A DNA stretch of 64,000 bases from Streptomyces gelaticus (GTDB taxonomy: Bacteria; Actinomycetota; Actinomycetes; Streptomycetales; Streptomycetaceae), in assembly GCF_014649535.1 (NCBI RefSeq), contig NZ_BMTF01000005.1:64564-128563 (forward strand). The letters run 5' to 3'. Both the position numbers and the translations under genes were made by a program. The number at the start of each line of letters is the position of its first letter. Position 1 is the stretch's first letter. Positions 43,794 to 51,190 of this stretch are shown piece after piece. A model generated the notes under the pieces. It did no database searches, was not told where the DNA came from, and saw nothing but the letters and a program-made list of their open reading frames with translations.

Positions 43794-45229
43794 TGCCCCA
43801 GGTACTCGAATTCAAGTTGCCGGATCTCGGTGAGGGGCTCACCGAGGCGGAGATCGTGCGCTGGCTGGTGGAGGTCGGCGATGTCGTCGCCATCGACCAG
43901 CCGGTCGTCGAGGTCGAGACGGCCAAGGCGATGGTGGAGGTGCCGTGCCCGTACGGGGGCGTGGTGACCGCACGGTTCGGTGAAGAAGGCTCGGAACTGC
44001 CGGTCGGGGCACCTCTGCTGACGGTGGCGGTCGCGGTGGGGTCGGACGATGAGGGAGAAGGGGCTGATTCCGGTTCCCGCCCGAGTGCTGGGGCCGGTTC
44101 CGGCTCCGGGGCCGACTCCGGTTCCGGTTCCCGCTCCAGCTCCGGTTCCGGTGAGGTGGAGTCGTCGGGCAATGTGCTGGTCGGGTACGGCACGGGTGCG
44201 CCGGTGGCGCGTCGTCGTCGGGTCCGTCCCGCCGCCGTGACGGCAGCCGTTCCCGCGCCGGAGCCCGACCCCGTGCCGGATACGGTGCCGGGTCCGGTGG
44301 CAGTCGTCTCCCCGCTGGTACGGAAGCTGGCGCGGCAGCATGAGCTCGATCTGCGGCAGCTGGTGGGCTCCGGTCCGGACGGGCTGATCCTGCGGGTCGA
44401 TGTCGAAGCTGCGATCAGGGCGCTGGCGGGGGAAACGGCGGCTCCCCGTCCACATGCCGCGGTCCCGGCGACGGAGGCCGTGCAGGAGCCCGTGGCGGAG
44501 TCGGCTTCCGGGGCGGGTGCGGGACCGGCTGCGCTGCGGATTCCGTTGCGCGGTGTACGGGGCGCGGTCGCCGACAAGCTGGCGCGCAGTCGGCGGGAGA
44601 TCCCGGACGCCACGTGCTGGGTCGATGCCGACGCCACCGAGCTGATGGCGGCCAGGTCCGCGATGAACGGCGCCGGTGGCACGGCTGCCGGGCCCAAGGT
44701 GTCGGTGCTGGCCTTGCTGGCGCGTATCTGCACGGCGGCGCTGGCCCGGTTCCCCGAGCTCAACTCCACGGTGGACCTGGAGGCGCGGGAGATCGTTCGG
44801 TTGCCGGAGGTCCATCTCGGGTTCGCAGCGCAGACCGAGCGGGGACTGGTCGTCCCCGTCGTGCGGGATGCGCAGGCCAGGAATGCCGAGTCGATCGGGG
44901 CCGAGATAGCCCGGCTGACCGAGGCGGCGCGGGCCGGGCGGCTGACCCCGGCGGAGCTGACCGGGGGCACGTTCACGCTGAACAACTACGGGGTGTTCGG
45001 AGTTGACGGATCGACCCCGATCATCAACCACCCCGAGGCGGCGATGCTGGGCGTCGGCCGGATCGTGCCGAAGCCCTGGGTGCACCAGGGGGAGCTGGCC
45101 GTACGTCAGGTGGTCCAGCTCTCGCTGACCTTCGACCACAGGGTCTGTGACGGCGGCACGGCGGGCGGCTTCCTGCGCTACATAGCCGACTGCGTGGAAC
45201 AACCGGCGGTGCTGCTGCGCACGTTGTAG
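43793..45229 (+). CDS. bkdC: Dihydrolipoamide acyltransferase E2
   Basis: A 478-residue E2 core. A single lipoyl domain (LPDLGEGLTEAEIVRWLVEVGD, lipoyl Lys in VETAKAMVEV), a Gly/Ser-rich linker, a peripheral-subunit-binding domain (SPLVRKLARQHELDLRQLVGSGPDG) and a catalytic domain ending in LTFDHRVCDGGTAGGFLRYI (catalytic His and Asp) are present. It transfers the acyl group to CoA. No E3 gene is adjacent, so a shared lipoamide dehydrogenase must serve. ATG 43793 overlaps the bkdB stop. Confidence 0.94.
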   Translation: MPQVLEFKLPDLGEGLTEAEIVRWLVEVGDVVAIDQPVVEVETAKAMVEVPCPYGGVVTARFGEEGSELPVGAPLLTVAVAVGSDDEGEGADSGSRPSAGAGSGSGADSGSGSRSSSGSGEVESSGNVLVGYGTGAPVARRRRVRPAAVTAAVPAPEPDPVPDTVPGPVAVVSPLVRKLARQHELDLRQLVGSGPDGLILRVDVEAAIRALAGETAAPRPHAAVPATEAVQEPVAESASGAGAGPAALRIPLRGVRGAVADKLARSRREIPDATCWVDADATELMAARSAMNGAGGTAAGPKVSVLALLARICTAALARFPELNSTVDLEAREIVRLPEVHLGFAAQTERGLVVPVVRDAQARNAESIGAEIARLTEAARAGRLTPAELTGGTFTLNNYGVFGVDGSTPIINHPEAAMLGVGRIVPKPWVHQGELAVRQVVQLSLTFDHRVCDGGTAGGFLRYIADCVEQPAVLLRTL

Positions 45230-45384
45230 GCGGAAGTGGCCGTGGGCTCCTGTGGGCCTCCCCCCGCTCGATCGGCCCGGTCCTTCCGGTCCTTTCGGTC
45301 CTTCCGATCGGTTCGACGGGTTCGATCGGCTTGATTGCCGACCGGGAGGATCAACGGGAGGCCGCGGCCCGCATACTCGGATGC

Positions 45385-46248
45385 ATGACCGCGTATGACG
45401 CCATCGTCCTTGCCGGAGGGGCCGCCAAGCGGCTCGGCGGTGCCGACAAGCCGGGGATCCGGGTCGGTGGCCGCGCGCTGCTCGACCGGGTGCTCGCGGC
45501 CTGTGCCGACGCCTCGACGACGGTGGTGGTGGGCGGGCGCCGGTCCACCGTGCGGCCGGTGGTCTGGACTCGCGAAGAGCCGCAGGGCGGTGGTCCGTTG
45601 GCTGCGCTCGACGCGGGGGTCCGGCGGACCACGGCGGAACGGGTACTTGTACTCTCCGCCGACCTGCCGTTCCTCGGGCCGGCCACTGTCGGGGCGCTTC
45701 TGGGCGCCGCCGGGGGCGCCGGGGCAAGGCAGCGGGATGGGGCCCTGTGCACCGATCAGCAGGGTCGCGACCAGCCTCTCGTCGCCGCCTACCGTGCCGA
45801 ACCGCTGCGGCGTGAGCTTGCGCTGCTCGCTGCCGAGCACGGCGGTCTGTCCGGGCTCCCTCTGCGGCTGCTGACGCAGGAGCTCGACCTCGCCCGAGTG
45901 GAGGCCGACCCCCTCGCCTCCTTCGACTGCGACACCTGGGAGGACATAGCGTCAGCCCGGGCCCGTGTCAGAGAGCATGGGACCGTGCTGGATGAATGGA
46001 TCACCGCAGTAAAGAACGAACTCGGTATCGACCTCGATGTCGACACCGGCGTCCTGCTCGATCTGGCCCGTGACGCCGCCCACGGCGTCGCCCGGCCCGC
46101 CGCGCCGCTGACGACCTTCCTGGTCGGGTACGCGGCGGCCAAGGCGAGCAGCGAGGAAGGCGGTGACGGCGCCACGGCGGTGGCCGAGGCCGCCCGGAAG
46201 GCTGCCGCGCTCGCCCTTCGCTGGGCGGACGAGAACGAGACGCAATGA
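45385..46248 (+). CDS. mobA: MobA-type molybdenum cofactor nucleotidyltransferase fused to DUF6457
   Basis: A 287-residue protein. Residues 1-190 form a MobA-like domain (IVLAGGAAKRLGGADKPGI nucleotide loop, VLVLSADLPFLGPATV metal Asp, QPLVAAYRAE) that attaches GMP to molybdopterin. Residues ~200-287 are a helical DUF6457 domain (LDEWITAVKNELGIDLD, then PLTTFLVGYAA). The fusion is common in Streptomyces. ATG 45385 is chosen; the ribosome site is weak. It overlaps moeA by four bases (ATGA). Confidence 0.88.
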   Translation: MTAYDAIVLAGGAAKRLGGADKPGIRVGGRALLDRVLAACADASTTVVVGGRRSTVRPVVWTREEPQGGGPLAALDAGVRRTTAERVLVLSADLPFLGPATVGALLGAAGGAGARQRDGALCTDQQGRDQPLVAAYRAEPLRRELALLAAEHGGLSGLPLRLLTQELDLARVEADPLASFDCDTWEDIASARARVREHGTVLDEWITAVKNELGIDLDVDTGVLLDLARDAAHGVARPAAPLTTFLVGYAAAKASSEEGGDGATAVAEAARKAAALALRWADENETQ

Positions 46249-48080
46249 CCGCCGGTAGCGGTGGGGCCGATCGGCCTCCGGGTGCGGATTTCACGTCGAT
46301 GGGCGTCGGGTCGTTCTTGGGCGTCGGCTCCTCCTCGGCCCTCGGGTCTTCCCAGGCTGTCAGCTCCTCCTCGGCCACCAGCCCTTTCTCGGGGAACGGC
46401 CGCGCGCAAAGCGGAGAGCGTTGCCTGACCCCGGAGGACCGGGCCGTTGAGCAGGCCCTCGCGCTGGTCGGGGGTCATTCGTCCGGTGCGCCGCACTCTG
46501 CGGATCGGGCACCCTCCGGGGATCCCTCGCCCTCCGTGGATCAGCCGGACTCCGGGGATCAGTCGCACTTCACGGGGCGGCCCCGTCCTGCGGAGGAGCT
46601 CGTGGCAGCATCCCGTTCGCTGCCCCCGGACCGGAGCGTCGACGCGCCCCACGCGCATGACCAGCACAGGCACGAGCACGCGCAGCGACAAGGACACCGG
46701 CAGCGGCATTCGGTCTCCTGGCAGGAGGCACGGGCGCTCGCCGTCCGGGCGGGGCATGCCGCCGAGGTACGAGCAGGCCGACTCCCCCTCGATCGGACGC
46801 TCGGTCACATACTCGCCGAGCCGCTCGTCGCGCTCACCGATCTGCCGTCCTTCGACACCTCTGCCATGGACGGCTGGGTCGTCTCCGGACCGGGTCCGTG
46901 GCAGATCCGCTCGGCCGCTGGGACCGGGGGCAAGAAGAGGGACGATGCCGGCCCGAGCCCGGATCTGGGCATCCTTGCCGGGCGGAGCATCCCCGCCGCG
47001 CTTCCCGACGGAGATGCCGTACGGATTGCCACCGGCGCCCGCATCCCGGCGGATGCCAACGCCGTGATCCGTAACGAACACGCTCACGTGGACGAGGCCA
47101 AGGGACTGCTCCACGCCAGGCGTCAAGTGCTGCCGGGACAGGACATCAGGCCCCGTGGCCAGGAGTGCCGAAGCGGCGAGCAGCTCATGCCCGCCGGAGC
47201 GCTGGTGACGCCCGCAGTTCTCGGCCTGGCCGCCGCGGCCGGGTACGACACACTCGTCGTGGTGCCCCGTCCCCGCATCGACGTCCTCGTCCTCGGTGAC
47301 GAACTGCTGACCGGCGGCCTGCCGCACGACGGGCTGATCCGTGACGCGCTCGGCCCGATGATCGGCCCCTGGCTGCGCGCGCTGGGCGCCGAGGTGTCGG
47401 CCCCGCAGCGCCTCGGTGACGATGCGGCGGCCCTGCGGCGCGTCCTCGCCACGTCCGACGCCGATCTCGTGATCACTACGGGCGGTACGGCTGCGGGCCC
47501 CGTCGACCACGTTCACCCGGTCCTTGCCGAGATCGGGGCCGAGCTGCTGGTCGACGGGGTCGCAGTCCGCCCCGGCCACCCGATGCTGCTGGCCCGGCTC
47601 AAGAGGGAGGCCGTAGCGGCGGGGCCAACGGACAGCCATGGGGACAGCCGGGGCGAGGGGCCGTATCTCGTCGGGTTGCCGGGCAACCCCCTGGCCGCCG
47701 TCTCCGGGCTCCTCACCCTCGCCGAGCCCCTGCTCCGGGGCCTGGCCGGCCGGGAGCCGGAGGCGCCGTACCGGGCCGTCGTACGCGACGAGGTGCACGG
47801 GCATCCGCATGACACCCGGCTGGTGCCCGTCGTGCACCGAGTGGGCGGTGCGAGTGGCAGAGCAGGAAGCGGATACGGCGGCGGAAGCGCGGGAACCGGG
47901 AGCGGTGCCGAGCACGTCGTACCGCTGCATTACAGCGGTCCGGCGATGCTCCGTGGGGTCGCTGCTGCTGACGGGCTGGCCGTCGTACTGCCGGGCGGGG
48001 TACGGTCCGGCACCGAGGTGGAGATCCTCGATCTACCGTGGGCCTCGGCGATGCCGTGGACGGAAGGGTGTTTCACGTGA
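46245..48080 (+). CDS. moeA: Molybdopterin molybdenumtransferase MoeA with long N-terminal extension
   Basis: A 611-residue protein, about 200 residues longer than usual MoeA. The extension (Ser/Gly/Asp/His-rich, residues 1-160) is low complexity. The MoeA core follows: SFDTSAMDGWVV, IATGARIPADANAVIRNEH, VLVLGDELLTGGLP, TTGGTAAGPVDHVHPVLAE, RPGHPMLLA and GLPGNPLAAVSG. It inserts molybdate into molybdopterin. Its stop lies inside a parS site and overlaps the channel gene by four bases. Confidence 0.92.
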   Translation: MTAGSGGADRPPGADFTSMGVGSFLGVGSSSALGSSQAVSSSSATSPFSGNGRAQSGERCLTPEDRAVEQALALVGGHSSGAPHSADRAPSGDPSPSVDQPDSGDQSHFTGRPRPAEELVAASRSLPPDRSVDAPHAHDQHRHEHAQRQGHRQRHSVSWQEARALAVRAGHAAEVRAGRLPLDRTLGHILAEPLVALTDLPSFDTSAMDGWVVSGPGPWQIRSAAGTGGKKRDDAGPSPDLGILAGRSIPAALPDGDAVRIATGARIPADANAVIRNEHAHVDEAKGLLHARRQVLPGQDIRPRGQECRSGEQLMPAGALVTPAVLGLAAAAGYDTLVVVPRPRIDVLVLGDELLTGGLPHDGLIRDALGPMIGPWLRALGAEVSAPQRLGDDAAALRRVLATSDADLVITTGGTAAGPVDHVHPVLAEIGAELLVDGVAVRPGHPMLLARLKREAVAAGPTDSHGDSRGEGPYLVGLPGNPLAAVSGLLTLAEPLLRGLAGREPEAPYRAVVRDEVHGHPHDTRLVPVVHRVGGASGRAGSGYGGGSAGTGSGAEHVVPLHYSGPAMLRGVAAADGLAVVLPGGVRSGTEVEILDLPWASAMPWTEGCFT

Positions 48081-48083
48081 AAC
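48070..48083. other. parS centromere site across a gene junction
   Basis: GTTTCACGTGAAAC, perfect palindrome. It contains the moeA stop (TGA 48078-48080) and the GTG start of the channel gene (48077), so ParB binding and spreading would cover the coupled translation start. Confidence 0.95.
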
Positions 48084-49180
48084 TTCCCGGCCACGATGCG
48101 ATGGCCAGGCGCGCAGACGAACACGTCGTACCCACCCGCGTACTGCTCCCGCGCAGGGTTGTCGACAGACCGGCACGGCAGGTCGCCAAGCGGCTACTGA
48201 TGGCGCTGCTGGTGCTTGCCGCAACGGTATTGATCGTCTGGCTGGACCGTGGCGGATACCACGACGCCGCCGATGACAATGTCGATCTGCTGGACGCGGT
48301 GTACTACGCGACGGTCACCCTCTCCACCACCGGTTACGGCGACATCACCCCGTACGGGGACAGTGCCCGGCTCACCAATGTGCTGCTCGTGACACCACTG
48401 CGGGTGCTCTTCCTGATCATTCTGGTCGGCACCACTCTTGAGGTCCTTACGGAACGGACCCGGGAGGACTTTCGGCTGAAGCGTTGGAGAACCAACTTGC
48501 GTGATCACACCGTTGTCGTCGGCTTCGGGACGAAGGGCCGTTCGGCCGTTCAGACCCTGCGTGCCACCGGCCTGAAGAACGAACAGATCGTCGTCGTCGA
48601 CCCGGCGACGAAGGTGATCGAGATCGCCAACGCCGAGGGCTTCGTCGGTGTGGTCGGTGATGCGACGCGCAGTGAGGTGCTGTTGCGGGCCGAGCTGCAG
48701 AAGGCGCGGCAGATCATCATCGCGACCCAGCGCGACGACACGGCGGTGCTGGTGGCGCTGACGGCCCGGCAGCTCAATCGTGGCGCGAAGATCGTCGCGG
48801 CGGTGCGCGAGGAGGAGAACGCCCCGTTGCTCCGGCAGTCCGGCGCCGACGCGGTGATCACCAGCGCCAGTGCGGCGGGCCGGCTGCTGGGTCTCTCCGT
48901 GCTCAGCCCCAGCGCGGGCACGGTGATGGAGGACCTGATCCAGCAGGGCAGCGGGCTCGATCTCGTCGAACGCCCGGTGATAAAGGCCGAGGTGGGCAAG
49001 AACGTCCGGGAGACCGATGACCTGGTGGTCAGCGTGTTGCGGGGGCATCGGCTGCTCGGTTACGACGATCCGGCGGCCAGTCCGCTGCAGTTGACGGACC
49101 GGTTGATCACCATCGTGCGTGTCACCAATGAATCGCCGCTGGACAGCCCGCAGCCGGGTACACCACGCCCACTCGACTGA
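48077..49180 (+). CDS. Potassium channel with RCK (TrkA-N) domain
   Basis: A 367-residue K+ channel subunit. TM1 LLMALLVLAATVLIVWLD, pore helix and selectivity filter TVTLSTTGYGDITPYG, TM2 VTPLRVLFLIILVGTTLEVL, then a cytoplasmic RCK domain binding NAD(H) or another ligand (HTVVVGFGTKGRSAVQTL) and a C-terminal TrkA-C-like part. The start is taken as GTG 48077 because GGAAGG (48062-48067) is nine bases upstream; GTG 48068 would be too close. It resembles MthK/Kch-type channels. Confidence 0.92.
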   Translation: MKLPGHDAMARRADEHVVPTRVLLPRRVVDRPARQVAKRLLMALLVLAATVLIVWLDRGGYHDAADDNVDLLDAVYYATVTLSTTGYGDITPYGDSARLTNVLLVTPLRVLFLIILVGTTLEVLTERTREDFRLKRWRTNLRDHTVVVGFGTKGRSAVQTLRATGLKNEQIVVVDPATKVIEIANAEGFVGVVGDATRSEVLLRAELQKARQIIIATQRDDTAVLVALTARQLNRGAKIVAAVREEENAPLLRQSGADAVITSASAAGRLLGLSVLSPSAGTVMEDLIQQGSGLDLVERPVIKAEVGKNVRETDDLVVSVLRGHRLLGYDDPAASPLQLTDRLITIVRVTNESPLDSPQPGTPRPLD

Positions 49181-49215
49181 TCCCGCGCGGCCGGGGCGTT
49201 CCGTGTAGGGCCCCG

Positions 49216-49290
49216 CCTGGCCGGATGGCGTCCCGCCCTGGCCGGATGCGTCCCGCGTGGCCGTGTGGCGTCCCGTACGGCCAAGTGGCG
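49216..49290. repeat. Degenerate ~21-bp tandem repeat before the oxidoreductase gene
   Basis: Three to four imperfect units built on CCTGGCCGGATGGCGTCCCG. A second small repeat (GCGGAATCTC at 49314 and 49328) lies closer to the start codon. No regulator is assigned. Confidence 0.55.
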
Positions 49291-49356
49291 CCGTTCGCAG
49301 TCCGCCATCTCCCGCGGAATCTCGCGCGGAATCTCCCGCGGAGTAGCCTCGCCGCC

Positions 49357-50343
49357 ATGTATGCGATCACGATCCCTGAACCCGGCGGTCCCGAGGCGCT
49401 CGTCTGGGCCGAGGTGCCCGATCCGGTGGCCGGCGAGGGCGAGGTCCTCGTCGATGTCGTGTCCAGCGCGGTCAATCGCGCCGATGTGTTGCAGCGGCAG
49501 GGGTTCTACAACCCGCCGCCCGGCGCATCCCCGTACCCCGGCCTGGAGTGTTCGGGCCGTATCTCGGCGATCGGGCCCGGTGTCACCGGCTGGGCGGTCG
49601 GCGACGAGGTGTGTGCGCTGCTCGCGGGTGGTGGATACGCGGAGAGGGTCGCCGTGCCCGCCGGGCAGCTGCTGCCCGTACCGGAGGGCATCGGGACGGC
49701 TCTGGCCGCGGCGCTTCCCGAGGTGACGGCCACGGTCTGGTCCAACGTCTTCATGGTGGCCCATCTGCGCCCCGGCGAGACGCTGTTGGTGCACGGCGGG
49801 TCCAGCGGCATCGGCACGATGGCGATCCAGCTGGCCAAGGCCGTGGGCGCGCGGGTCGCGGTCACCGCCGGGGGACCGGAGAAGCTGGCGCGCTGTGCGG
49901 AGCTCGGGGCCGACATCCTGATCGACTACCGGGAGCAGGACTTCGTCGAGGAACTGCGCGAGGCGACCGACGGGGCCGGTGCGGACGTCATCCTCGACAT
50001 CGTCGGCGCGAAGTACCTGGACCGGAACGTGAAGTCGCTCGCCGTCAACGGAAGGCTGGCCGTCATCGGCCTTCAGGGGGGCGTCAAGGGCGAGCTGAAT
50101 CTGGGCGCCCTGCTGAACAAGCGGGCCGCCGTCACCGCGACCTCGCTGCGCGGTCGCCCGCTCGCCGAGAAGGCCGCCATCGTCGCCGCTGTGCGCGAGC
50201 ACGTCTGGCCGCTGGTCGCGGACGGCGTCGTACGGCCGGTCGTGGACCGTACGGTGCCGATGCCGGACGCCGCCGAGGCCCACCGGGTGCTGGAGTCCAG
50301 CGCGCACATCGGGAAGGTGCTGCTGCGGGCCCCTGCGGGCTGA
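49357..50343 (+). CDS. NAD(P)H:quinone oxidoreductase, zinc-type family (MDR)
   Basis: A 328-residue medium-chain dehydrogenase/reductase. VVSSAVNRADVLQRQGFYNPPPG and PGLECSGRISAIG are typical quinone oxidoreductase (QOR/TP53I3-like) segments; the NADPH loop is LVHGGSSGIGTMAIQLAK. Structural zinc cysteines are lacking, as usual for QOR. ATG 49357 is the first start with family sequence. It seems to be a single gene ending at a terminator. Confidence 0.92.
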   Translation: MYAITIPEPGGPEALVWAEVPDPVAGEGEVLVDVVSSAVNRADVLQRQGFYNPPPGASPYPGLECSGRISAIGPGVTGWAVGDEVCALLAGGGYAERVAVPAGQLLPVPEGIGTALAAALPEVTATVWSNVFMVAHLRPGETLLVHGGSSGIGTMAIQLAKAVGARVAVTAGGPEKLARCAELGADILIDYREQDFVEELREATDGAGADVILDIVGAKYLDRNVKSLAVNGRLAVIGLQGGVKGELNLGALLNKRAAVTATSLRGRPLAEKAAIVAAVREHVWPLVADGVVRPVVDRTVPMPDAAEAHRVLESSAHIGKVLLRAPAG

Positions 50344-50380
50344 CGTCCTGCCCCAGCCCCTGCCCCACCCCCCCGCGGAA

Positions 50381-50422
50381 AGGCCCGGTGCACAGGTCGC
50401 GTGGACCATGTGCGCCGGGCCT
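50381..50422. terminator. Terminator between convergent oxidoreductase and bpa genes
   Basis: A 14-bp stem (AGGCCCGGTGCACA with TGTGCGCCGGGCCT, one G-T pair) and a 14-base loop. Confidence 0.75.
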
Positions 50423-50531
50423 CGGTGTCGCTCGCGTCGGGCTCGTACGGACCGGGGATCAGGGACATCGGAGGTGCAACGGCCGAGGGCCGGGGCCCGT
50501 CCGGCCCTGATCCACATCCGCCGGGCAGGCC

Positions 50532-51080
50532 CTAGAGGTACGGGCCCGACCTGAGGGCCCCGTGCGGGTCCCCGCTGCCGTCCTCGTCCTCGTGGGCGCT
50601 GCCCGGCGGAAGGGCGCGGCGCATCTGCTCCAGCTGGGCCCGGGCCGCCATCTGCTGGGCGAACAGCGCCGTCTGGATGCCGTGGAACAGGCCCTCCAGC
50701 CAGCCCACCAACTGGGCCTGGGCAATCCGCAGTTCCGCCTCGGAGGGTACTGACTCGTCGGTGAACGGCAGGGAGAGCCGCTCCAGCTCCTCCACCAGCT
50801 CCGGCGCGAGGCCGTCCTCCAGCTCCTTCACGGAGCCGGCGTGGATCTCCTTGAGCCTGACCCGGCTCGCCTCGTCGAGAGGAGCCGCCCTGACCTCCTC
50901 CAGGAGCTGCTTGATCATGCTGCCGATGCGCATGACCTTCGCGGGCTGCTCGACCATCTCCGTCACCGGGACCTCACGCGATTCGTCGTCAGTGCCACCG
51001 CCGCCGATCGCCATGCCGTCCTGCCCCACCACGAGGACTTGGGGGTGCTCCTGCGACCGTTCATTCCTCGGCATCTCCAT
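50532..51080 (-). CDS. bpa: Bacterial proteasome activator (Bpa)
   Basis: A 182-residue DUF2587 protein. Helical core with QPAKVMRIGSMIKQLLEEVRAAPLDEASRVRLKEIH and LVGWLEGLFHGIQTALFAQQMAARAQLEQM; the C-terminus ends GPYL, the HbYX-like (here -x-Tyr-Leu) motif that opens the 20S proteasome gate. Bpa forms a dodecameric ring and feeds proteins for ATP-independent degradation. The start is ATG 51080 (ATG 51074 also possible). No proteasome genes are in the window. Confidence 0.93.
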   Translation of the reverse strand: MEMPRNERSQEHPQVLVVGQDGMAIGGGGTDDESREVPVTEMVEQPAKVMRIGSMIKQLLEEVRAAPLDEASRVRLKEIHAGSVKELEDGLAPELVEELERLSLPFTDESVPSEAELRIAQAQLVGWLEGLFHGIQTALFAQQMAARAQLEQMRRALPPGSAHEDEDGSGDPHGALRSGPYL

Positions 51081-51116
51081 GGCGCCATTGTCTCGCACAC
51101 CTGCTGCACAACACCG

Positions 51117-51160
51117 TGGTGCCCCCGCAAACGGTTGATCCACCGTTTTCGGGGGCACCG
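51117..51160 (-). terminator. Terminator after the ABC permease gene
   Basis: A GC-rich near-perfect hairpin (stem GGTGCCCCCG with CGGGGGCACC and an inner ACGGT/ACCGT pair), just past the permease stop on the minus strand. Confidence 0.75.
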
Positions 51161-51190
51161 AGTCAGCCGGTCAGCCCGCCGTTCCCGCCG

